Assembly (NCBI GenBank): GCA_005786915.1 | Contig: SYCM01000075.1 | Span: forward strand, 1 to 9,490 | From: Bacteroidota bacterium | GTDB lineage: Bacteria; Bacteroidota; Bacteroidia; Flavobacteriales; Schleiferiaceae | Length of the DNA stretch: 9,490 bases | Reading direction: 5' to 3' | Shown: positions 1 through 5,884 of the stretch, piece by piece | Numbering within the stretch: position 1 is the stretch's first letter | How the letters are laid out: every line of letters starts with the position of its first letter | Position numbers and translations under genes: made by a program | The notes under the pieces: model-generated | What the model was told of the DNA's origin: nothing | The model's input: only the letters and a program-made list of their open reading frames with translations | Databases searched by the model: none

Positions 1-17
1 AACTGAACTACCGCACC
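1..17 (-). tRNA. 5' end of a tRNA gene (truncated by window edge), possibly tRNA-Asp
   Basis: Read leftward from position 17, the last bases of the window fit the canonical start of a tRNA. They give a 7-base acceptor strand GGTGCGG, then T8 and A9, then the D-stem GTTC and the D-loop start AGTT. A near-consensus promoter (28-58) ends about 10 bases upstream, as expected for a stable RNA with a short leader. The anticodon and 3' half lie outside the window, so the isotype cannot be read. From memory, tRNA-Asp of Bacteroidota begins with a very similar GGTCCGGTAGTTCAGTT, which makes Asp my first guess only. Only 17 bases are visible, so the call rests on this match plus the promoter. Confidence 0.62.
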
Positions 18-27
18 AGAAGGGCTG

Positions 28-58
28 CAAATATACATTGACTAGGCAGATTTCAAAA
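28..58 (-). promoter_or_regulatory. Bacteroidota-type promoter for the leftward tRNA
   Basis: On the minus strand a TTTTG (58-54) is followed by 18 bases and then TATATTTGC (35-27). This matches the Bacteroidota vegetative sigma consensus, a -33 TTG and a -7 TAnnTTTG. The transcription start would fall near position 20, just ahead of the tRNA-like sequence. The -33 element lies within the last codons of the FtsX-like permease gene and the -7 element lies just past its stop codon. This is the best promoter match I found in the window. Confidence 0.7.
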
Positions 59-1214
59 TGCTCGCGGGCCTCATTTTGCGAATCCACAGCCAGGGTACGA
101 AAATCGATGGAGTAAAGCTCAGGAACACAAGAAAATAGAGTTGGGCGAAGCGCGCAAAACTCCAGGAAACAGGCACCACCTTCACGTAGTAGGTCTCGGG
201 ATTTAGGGTAAGGACGCCTGCGGAATCTTGAATTCCGAGCACAGCAAAGGCGACCACAATGCCCCACAGGGCCCCGCGAAGCAGCATGGGCACGAGCATT
301 CCGGCCAGCGCCACGGGCGCTTGAGACGCCGACCATCCCACGGCGCGAAGCAGGGCTAGGGCCCGCTGCTGCTCCAGCGAAAGGATGAGCAAGGTTCCGC
401 CCAAATTGACGGCGCCCACCACGATCAAAACCACCGCGAGGATGGCCACGTTGGCGTCAAACAAATCCAGCCACTGATACAAGGCCGGCAGGTCGTCTTG
501 GGGCCGGTACACCTCGAGCTGCACCGGGAGCTGGCTGCGCAGCGCCTCCCAATCGGCAGCGGTCAAGGGGTCGCTTCCCCAGCGTACCCAGGTGGCCTGG
601 GCTGAGTCCGGCCAGCGCTGCAGGTTGCGAATTCCCTCGAGGAGCCCAACGGCGGTTTGGGCGTCCCATTCTGCCAGCCCGGTTTCGTACAGCCCCGTGA
701 CGCTCAGGTAGCGCAGGGTGGGAGGGGCTCCGGCTTCGCGGCTGGCGTAGTAGGGCATTTCGCCGCCCACCGCGATGCCCAGGCGCTGGCTGAGTTTGCG
801 GCTCAGCAGCACTTCATAGGCGGACTCGGGCGCACGGCCTTCGACGAGCAGTTCATTCCATTGCGGATTCCAGCGCTCCCATCCGAGCCACTGAATGCCC
901 TCCATGCCTTCGGGCCCCGTGGCCACGCCCGCCTTCCAGGCCATTTGCATCCAACGTGCGGAATCCAGATGGAGCGGTTCAAAGTGCACGTTGGTCTCGT
1001 AGGGGCTGTGCTGTTCGAGGAGGCGAATTTGCGCCTGACCATAAAACAGTCCGATTTTGGTGCGGATGGCCTGCTGCAGTCCGCCTGAAAAGGAGGTCGC
1101 GAGGGTGAGGATGGCAAAGGTGCTTGCGACGACCGCCGTGGCGATTATCTTGGCTCTGCGCTGCCGGCGGCTGGATTGGTTCCAGCGGCGACCGAGCTGC
1201 CACGAAGTACTCAT
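42..1214 (-). CDS. FtsX/LolE-type ABC transporter permease
   Basis: An inner-membrane permease subunit of the MacB/LolCDE superfamily, which couples a cytoplasmic ATPase to lipoprotein release or another envelope task. Numbered from the ATG at 1214 (390 aa), it has a basic N-terminus, TM1 at about 23-43, and a large periplasmic domain (about 44-250). A C-terminal three-helix bundle follows at about 255-280, 300-328 and 356-378. The loop EQQRALALLRAVGWS after TM2 is the typical FtsX coupling segment, and the end RPASILKSA is also usual for the family. Possible starts are TTG 1241, ATG 1232 and ATG 1214. I prefer 1214 because the family normally begins only a few residues before the segment seen here as LGRRW, and because a promoter-like TACTTTTG at 1246-1239 would start transcription at about 1232. 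No partner ATPase is in the window. The specific LolC/LolE role is inferred; the family call is solid. Confidence 0.85.
   Translation of the reverse strand: MSTSWQLGRRWNQSSRRQRRAKIIATAVVASTFAILTLATSFSGGLQQAIRTKIGLFYGQAQIRLLEQHSPYETNVHFEPLHLDSARWMQMAWKAGVATGPEGMEGIQWLGWERWNPQWNELLVEGRAPESAYEVLLSRKLSQRLGIAVGGEMPYYASREAGAPPTLRYLSVTGLYETGLAEWDAQTAVGLLEGIRNLQRWPDSAQATWVRWGSDPLTAADWEALRSQLPVQLEVYRPQDDLPALYQWLDLFDANVAILAVVLIVVGAVNLGGTLLILSLEQQRALALLRAVGWSASQAPVALAGMLVPMLLRGALWGIVVAFAVLGIQDSAGVLTLNPETYYVKVVPVSWSFARFAQLYFLVFLSFTPSIFVPWLWIRKMRPASILKSA
1124..1153 (+). promoter_or_regulatory. candidate promoter for namZ inside the permease gene
   Basis: TTG at 1124-1126, 19 bases, then TATCTTGG at 1146-1153, which differs from TAnnTTTG at one position. 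Spacing and location (about 60 bases ahead of the namZ ATG) suit a Bacteroidota promoter. Any namZ promoter must lie within the antisense permease coding sequence, because the two genes have no space between them. Matches this weak also occur by chance, so this is tentative. Confidence 0.3.
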
Positions 1215-2532
1215 GCGTTGGAAACGAGCCATAGAATGCAAAAGTACGCGGACTGCCCTCGCGTTGGCGCTGTTCCTGCTGCTCCTTCCGGGGCTTGCGG
1301 CGCAGCACCTGCGCTACGGGGCCGAGCGCGAGCGACTCTACATCCCTGAGCTGCGCGGAAAGCGGGTGGCGGTGGTGGCCCACGCGGCTTCTGTTGCCGA
1401 CGGCGAGAGCACGGTAGATCGACTGATGCGCCGGGGCATCGACGTGCGCTTTGTATTTACGCCCGAACACGGGTTTCGCGGAACCGCCTCAGCCGGCGAA
1501 AAGGTCGACGCGGTGCGGGATTCCGCCACCGGACTGCGCCTGGTTTCGCTGTACGGAGAGCGCCGAAAGCCGTCCAAAGCCGACCTCGACAGCGTCGACG
1601 CCGTGGTCTACGACCTTCAGGACTTGAGCATTCGCTTCTACACCTACGTTTCGACCTTGGCCTACGTCATGGAGGCCTGCGCCGAGCACCGCAAGGAGCT
1701 GGTGGTGCTCGACCGTCCGACTCCTTTTGCCGACGTGGTCGACGGCCCCCTGCTCGATACCTCGGCCCACCGGAGTTTCGTGGGCCTTCACCCGGTTCCG
1801 GTCCTCTACGGCTTGACCTCGGGTGAGTACGCCTTGATGGCCAAAGGGGAACGCTGGATCAAGGGCGCGGACTCCCTGGCGCTCCTCGTGGTTCCGGTCG
1901 AGCACTACCGGCGCGAACGCGTGTATCCGTCGGCGCCGCCTTCGCCCAACTTGGCCACGCGGAACGCCATCGACTGGTATCCCTCGCTCTGCTTTTTTGA
2001 GGCCACCGACGTGTCGGTGGGGCGCGGAACGGACCACGCCTTTGAGCAGTACGGCGCGCCCTGGTGGGGCGATTCGAGCTTTTCGTTTGTGCCCCAATCG
2101 CGGGTGGGGGCGAGCCAGCCTCCGCACGAGGGGGTGACCTGCTACGGCGTCGACCTTCGCGCAACCCCCGCGCCCTTGGGCATTGACTGGTCGCACCTTT
2201 GGGAGGCCAAGTACCGCTACGATTCCGTGAAGGTGGTGGACAGCCTGACGCTCCGTCCGCCCTTTGCGCGGAGTTTTTTAAATCGCCTGGCCGGAACGAG
2301 CGCCCTCATGACGGCGCTGAACGAGGGCTGGTCGCACGAGCAGTTCCGCACCTCGTACTTCACCGACGTGATGCGCTACAATTTTGCCCGCCAGCGCTAC
2401 GTGCTGTACGAGTCGGCTACCGACTACCAGCCGAGCGAGGCCGCGCCAATGCAGGTACCCATGCCCGAAGAGGCCCCGAAGCCGCGCCGCACGCGCCGAC
2501 TCCGAAGCCTCTTCGGCAAAAAGTCCGGTTAG
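1213..2532 (+). CDS. namZ: exo-beta-N-acetylmuramidase NamZ (DUF1343, GH171), exported
   Basis: Predicted to release MurNAc from the non-reducing end of peptidoglycan fragments, for murein recycling. From ATG 1213 the product is 439 aa. A signal peptide of about 30 residues shows a basic N-terminus, an ALALALFLLLL core and a GLAA/Q cleavage site, which supports this start over in-frame codons further upstream. Family landmarks in order are GKRVAVVAHAAS (49-60), TPEHGFRG (83-90, E85 a candidate catalytic acid), VSLYG with KPS (111-121), VVYDLQDLSIRFYTYVSTL (131-149), VLDRPTPF (165-172), VDGPLL (176-181), SPNL (244-247), YPSLCFFEATDVSVGRGTD (256-274) and a closing RQRYVLYE (393-400). About 39 further residues form a proline-rich, strongly basic tail that I do not associate with the family. 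It diverges from the permease with overlapping start codons, and its stop lies 6 bases from the stop of the TonB receptor. The family call is strong; the substrate is from family knowledge. Confidence 0.92.
   Translation: MRWKRAIECKSTRTALALALFLLLLPGLAAQHLRYGAERERLYIPELRGKRVAVVAHAASVADGESTVDRLMRRGIDVRFVFTPEHGFRGTASAGEKVDAVRDSATGLRLVSLYGERRKPSKADLDSVDAVVYDLQDLSIRFYTYVSTLAYVMEACAEHRKELVVLDRPTPFADVVDGPLLDTSAHRSFVGLHPVPVLYGLTSGEYALMAKGERWIKGADSLALLVVPVEHYRRERVYPSAPPSPNLATRNAIDWYPSLCFFEATDVSVGRGTDHAFEQYGAPWWGDSSFSFVPQSRVGASQPPHEGVTCYGVDLRATPAPLGIDWSHLWEAKYRYDSVKVVDSLTLRPPFARSFLNRLAGTSALMTALNEGWSHEQFRTSYFTDVMRYNFARQRYVLYESATDYQPSEAAPMQVPMPEEAPKPRRTRRLRSLFGKKSG
1239..1246 (-). promoter_or_regulatory. 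candidate -7 element for the FtsX-like permease
   Basis: On the minus strand the sequence is TACTTTTG, an exact match to TAnnTTTG. It lies within the signal-peptide coding part of namZ. A start of transcription about 7 bases downstream would be near 1232, leaving an 18-base leader before the ATG at 1214 and making the ATG at 1232 nearly leaderless. I see no convincing -33 TTG at the right distance, so this is only half a promoter. Confidence 0.35.
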
Positions 2533-2538
2533 CCGAAC

Positions 2539-4917
2539 TCAGAAATCGACGATGATGCCCAGGCCGGGCTGCACAATTCCTTGGGTATTGTCCAGGAACT
2601 TGGTGAGGTACTGCGTCGGGTTATTGGGGTCCACGACAGGATTTCCGTTGTCGTCGCGCAACACGTCGATGAACTTAGGGCCTTCGAGTTGGTAGGCCAG
2701 CGCGTTTTGCACGTCGAAGTACAGGTCGAGGTTCCATTTTTCGAGGAACCACTTTTTGTCGATGCGCAGGTTGAGGCGGTCGAACTCCCCGAAACGCTCT
2801 GAATTCAGGCGGCTGTAGTCGGGCAGGCCGCGACCAAACACGTTCCAGTTTTGGATGTTCGCCGTGCGCTCGAGATCAAACGGGGTGTAGGGCGCTCCGC
2901 CGAGGTGCTGGTACTGTCCGCCAAACTCCCAGTTCTTGCCGAATTTCTTGCCAAACGTGAAGGTTGCAATCATGCGGTTGTCCCACGACGAAGGCACGTA
3001 GGTACCCAAAAAGTCGGCAAACTCGCTGCGGACTAGAGTTACCGCTGCAATGCCGAACCAGCCCTTGAACAGCTTTTGCTGGTAGGTGAATTCGGCACCG
3101 TAGGCGCGGCCCGTGCTCGTCGGGGTGGCTAGCTGATTGCCGATTACGCCAAAGTCTCCGCCCAACGTCGCGAGCGAAATGCTGTCGCGCAGCAGCAAGG
3201 GGTAGTACTGGTAGGCCTTGTAGAAGCCCTCGACGCTGGCCTTGGCGTTCCAAGGCAAGAATCGGGTACTGCCCAGCACGTAGTGGTCCGCCTGGATGTA
3301 GCGAAGCGACGAATTATCGCCGTCTACGCCCACGTAGCCCAAGGCCGTGAACGGCGGAAGCTGGAAGTAGCGCCCCACGTTGGCGTCAAGCGTCCAGTTT
3401 TCGGTGAGGTTGTAGCTGAGGGCCGCCCGCGGCGAAAGCTGGTCCAGCGGGTTTTGGGTGTTTTCGTTGAAGTCGCCGAAGTCGGTGCGCAGTCCGAGCG
3501 AAAGCTTCAGGCGCCCGTCAGCAAACTTGCCCACGGCGTTGGCGAACATCGATCCGCGGTAGTACACGGCTTCGGTGGTGTAGTCCAGCACAAATCCGCC
3601 CGGAAAACGCTTGTCGAACGTATTGGTGTTGTACTTCAGCTGCTCGGCGCCAAAGCCCACCAGGCCTTCCCAGTTTTTCAACTTCCACGGCTGCTCGACG
3701 CGAAGTTTGTTGGCGATTTCTTGGCTGCCGTAGTTCAGCAGAAGGTCGCCGTTGACGTCGTTGTTGGCGTACTTCTCAGACTGGTTGTCGAGCATGAACC
3801 TACTCAAGACGACGTTGGTCGCTCCGAACCGCCCGAAGTGGGTGTACTTGGCCCCAATCGAGTAGTTCCATTGGTTGTAGGAGGGTAGGTAGTTCAGGAT
3901 GTAGCGCTGGTCCTCGGTCTCGTTGCGTTCAAGGTTGAGCACGCTCACATCGTAGGCGCCCAGGCTCAAAAACGTGATCTGGTTCTTGCGGTTGAACTTG
4001 TGCTTGATTTTGATTTGGTAGTCGTTGTAGGTGGGTAAAAACGGCAGGCCAATGACGCCAAACAGGTACTGCAGGTAGCTGCGGCGCACGCTCGCTAGGT
4101 AGGTGGTTTTTTTCGAAAGCGGACCGTCCAAGGTCAGTCCCACCTCCGAGGCGCCGACCTGAAAAATGCCATTGACTTTTTCTTCGGATCCGTCGCGCAG
4201 GTTCAGTTCCATCACGGAGCTCAAGCTGCCGCCGCGCTGCACCGGGAAGGCGCTCGTGTAGAAGTCGACGTCGCGAATGAAGTTCACGTTGATCATGCCC
4301 ACCGGGCCGCCGCTTGCACCCTGAGTGGCAAAGTGGTTAATGGCGGGAATTTCAATTCCGTCCAGAAAGAAAATGTTCTCGTTGGGGCCGCCGCCGCGAA
4401 TCACCAAGTCGTTGCGAAAGGCCGCTCCGCCGCTCGCGACGCCAGGGAGCGATTGAATCACCTTAGAAATGTCTTGGTTGGCGCCCGGATTGCGTCGGAT
4501 TTCGTTAATGCCAATGCTTTGAACGCTGACGGGGGACTGGTCCACGCGCTGAAACTGCGACTGGGCCGTGATTTCTACTTCCTGAAGCTGCTGGGCAGAT
4601 TCTTTCAGTCGCACCTGAAGTTCTGCGGGCTTGGCGCGCGTCAGCTGAACCTCAAAGGCCGTGTAGGCCTCATAACCAAAGGACTCGATGCGCACGTTGA
4701 CCAAACCGGGGGCGAGGTTGTCGATGCGGAACTTGCCTTCCATGTCGGTGGTTCCGGTGGCGGAACGCCCGTCCACGCGCACGACGGCGCTGGGAATGGG
4801 TTCGTTGGTGGTGTTGTCGACGACGGTTCCGCGCAGAGTTGCCTGAGCTAAGGCGTTGAACGACAGCAGGCTGAAGGCGATAAACGCCACAAATGGCAAA
4901 CTTTGTTTAATCTTCAT
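2539..4917 (-). CDS. TonB-dependent outer-membrane receptor with N-terminal carboxypeptidase-like regulatory domain
   Basis: A 22-strand-type outer-membrane channel energised by TonB-ExbBD that imports an unknown ligand. From ATG 4917 it is 792 aa. It has a signal peptide (1-24, ending NALA/Q) and a carboxypeptidase-regulatory-like beta domain (27-107, GTVVDNTTNEPIPSAVV, then GYEAYT). The plug (about 113-245) contains the landmarks SLPGVASGGAAFRNDLVIRG (157-176) and NIFFLDGIEIPAINHF (181-196). A long aromatic-rich barrel ends in VDF, with the terminal Phe usual for BamA-assembled porins. An in-frame ATG at 4983 is unlikely because it would put 22 extra residues before the signal peptide and lies inside the terminator palindrome. 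No SusD partner, TonB or periplasmic binding gene is adjacent, so it is not a typical polysaccharide-utilisation SusC and its substrate cannot be named. Confidence 0.92.
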   Translation of the reverse strand: MKIKQSLPFVAFIAFSLLSFNALAQATLRGTVVDNTTNEPIPSAVVRVDGRSATGTTDMEGKFRIDNLAPGLVNVRIESFGYEAYTAFEVQLTRAKPAELQVRLKESAQQLQEVEITAQSQFQRVDQSPVSVQSIGINEIRRNPGANQDISKVIQSLPGVASGGAAFRNDLVIRGGGPNENIFFLDGIEIPAINHFATQGASGGPVGMINVNFIRDVDFYTSAFPVQRGGSLSSVMELNLRDGSEEKVNGIFQVGASEVGLTLDGPLSKKTTYLASVRRSYLQYLFGVIGLPFLPTYNDYQIKIKHKFNRKNQITFLSLGAYDVSVLNLERNETEDQRYILNYLPSYNQWNYSIGAKYTHFGRFGATNVVLSRFMLDNQSEKYANNDVNGDLLLNYGSQEIANKLRVEQPWKLKNWEGLVGFGAEQLKYNTNTFDKRFPGGFVLDYTTEAVYYRGSMFANAVGKFADGRLKLSLGLRTDFGDFNENTQNPLDQLSPRAALSYNLTENWTLDANVGRYFQLPPFTALGYVGVDGDNSSLRYIQADHYVLGSTRFLPWNAKASVEGFYKAYQYYPLLLRDSISLATLGGDFGVIGNQLATPTSTGRAYGAEFTYQQKLFKGWFGIAAVTLVRSEFADFLGTYVPSSWDNRMIATFTFGKKFGKNWEFGGQYQHLGGAPYTPFDLERTANIQNWNVFGRGLPDYSRLNSERFGEFDRLNLRIDKKWFLEKWNLDLYFDVQNALAYQLEGPKFIDVLRDDNGNPVVDPNNPTQYLTKFLDNTQGIVQPGLGIIVDF

Positions 4918-4927
4918 ATTCCATTTA

Positions 4928-4942
4928 ACCCCTTTTTGGGGT
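4928..4942 (-). promoter_or_regulatory. small GC stem-loop in the leader of the TonB receptor gene
   Basis: On the minus strand, ACCCC (4942-4938), AAAAA loop, GGGGT (4932-4928) forms a 5-bp hairpin that ends 10 bases before the receptor ATG at 4917. It is not followed by a T run, so it is not a terminator. It may stabilise the 5' end of the mRNA or affect ribosome access. The structure is seen directly; the role is guesswork. Confidence 0.35.
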
Positions 4943-4953
4943 ATTGGTTCAAC

Positions 4954-4992
4954 AAAAAAGGGCATGAATGCGAAATTTCGCATTCATGCCCT
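4954..4992 (-). terminator. strong intrinsic terminator on a 34-base perfect palindrome
   Basis: Positions 4959-4992 are a perfect inverted repeat with 17-base arms and no spacer (centre between 4975 and 4976, core GCGAAATTTCGC). In the leftward direction the stem runs straight into a six-T tract (4959-4954), the arrangement of a rho-independent terminator. It begins 18 bases after the stop codon of the DUF2911-TPR gene, and so ends the htpG-DUF2911 transcript before the TonB receptor. No T tract follows on the plus strand, so it should act in one direction only. Confidence 0.85.
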
Positions 4993-5010
4993 CAGGGGTT
5001 GCGTGCGGTC

Positions 5011-5850
5011 TTACTTGAGTCGGCGAATCAGGGTCTGAACGTCGGCCTCGCTGCTGAAGGGCTTGGATGCCTTTTTGGCATCAGCTAGACCAACTTCTAA
5101 AGCCTTTTGAGCTGATTTTAATGCCTCAGCTTTTTTGCCGTTGGACTCCAAAATCTGAGCAAGAAGGTAGTGGTTGTACCAGTTGTCGGCCTTCATACTT
5201 ACCGCTTTGCGGGCCCATTCTTCGGCTTGCGGGAGCTTGTTTTCCCATCCGTACCGGGCGGCGTTGCGGAAGACCGTCCATTCTGCCTTGGGATCGGCAA
5301 GGGCCTTGTCCAGGTTTTCTTTGGCCAGGCGCTCGGTAGGAACCATCACGGTAAATCGCGCGGAGCGGTCTCCCCACGAAACCACCAAATCAGCTGAGCT
5401 CTTTTGGATGTTGTCCCAATAAATGAGCATCGTTTCCGTGCGGGATTGGGACACTTCTATGGGAGCGGAGATACGAACCACGTCTTTTTTTTCATCGTAC
5501 GATGAAACGCCCCAGCCTTCCGTGTCGCGGTTCACTGCCAGAGTCCATTCGCCGTCGTTCGCAAATAGCGACAGGCTGTAGGTGCCGGCGGGAACGCTTC
5601 CGTTCCGAAATTCAAGGTCGGTGCTGGTGGTGAGCAAGGTATTGCTGTTCGCCCCAAGGCGCCAGTGCTGGCCTGAAGTCACAACTTCGTTGAACACGTC
5701 GCGGCCACGGGCACTCGGGCGCCAGTAGGTGAGCTTGGTGTCGGTGAGGCCAATGCGTTGCTCCACCACGGCTTTGGGCGAAAGCTGGGGCAGGTCTTGG
5801 GCAAGCAGCGAAAACGTGCTGAATGCCGCGAGGAGGGCGAATCTTTTCAT
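5011..5850 (-). CDS. secreted DUF2911 domain protein with C-terminal TPR repeats
   Basis: A 279-aa exported protein. A short signal peptide (1 to about 17, MKRFALLAAFSTFSLLAQ) is followed by a DUF2911 domain at about 22-170. Recognisable stretches are LSPKAVVEQRIGLTDTKLTYWRPSARGR (23-50), WRLGANSNT (63-71), VPAGTYSLSLF (87-97) and EWTLAVNRD (101-109). The C-terminal part (about 190-279) is helical, and FRNAARYGWENKLPQAEEWARKAV followed by NWYNHYLLAQILESNGKKAEALKSAQKALE reads as two tetratricopeptide-like repeats. DUF2911 proteins are common in Bacteroidota and I know of no established biochemical function. The start lies 34 bases after the htpG stop with no obvious promoter, so cotranscription with htpG is likely, and the strong terminator follows 18 bases after its stop. 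It is probably periplasmic and the TPR part may bind a partner, which is inference. Confidence 0.85.
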   Translation of the reverse strand: MKRFALLAAFSTFSLLAQDLPQLSPKAVVEQRIGLTDTKLTYWRPSARGRDVFNEVVTSGQHWRLGANSNTLLTTSTDLEFRNGSVPAGTYSLSLFANDGEWTLAVNRDTEGWGVSSYDEKKDVVRISAPIEVSQSRTETMLIYWDNIQKSSADLVVSWGDRSARFTVMVPTERLAKENLDKALADPKAEWTVFRNAARYGWENKLPQAEEWARKAVSMKADNWYNHYLLAQILESNGKKAEALKSAQKALEVGLADAKKASKPFSSEADVQTLIRRLK

Positions 5851-5884
5851 GGTAGCAATTTAAGGTTTTATACGGATTTATCGA

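Noticed and set aside
1057..1212. Upstream in-frame extension of namZ starting at 1057
   Set aside because: It would put about 52 unrelated residues ahead of a good signal peptide. The stretch is the antisense of the permease N-terminus.
1215..1241. Longer permease starts at TTG 1241 or ATG 1232
   Set aside because: Possible, but family N-termini fit ATG 1214 better, and the TAnnTTTG at 1246-1239 would place transcription start near 1232. I could not exclude 1232.
2502..2516. Hairpin CCGAAG-CCT-CTTCGG near the end of namZ as a terminator
   Set aside because: No T tract follows on either strand (the plus strand continues CAAAAAG) and it lies inside the namZ coding sequence.
3283..3888. Long open frames antisense to the TonB receptor, htpG, namZ and the permease
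   Set aside because: These are frame shadows in GC-rich coding DNA. They lack recognisable domains or signal peptides and overlap clearly conserved genes entirely.
4918..4983. TonB receptor start at ATG 4983
   Set aside because: The extension lies within the terminator palindrome and precedes an already complete signal peptide beginning at 4917.
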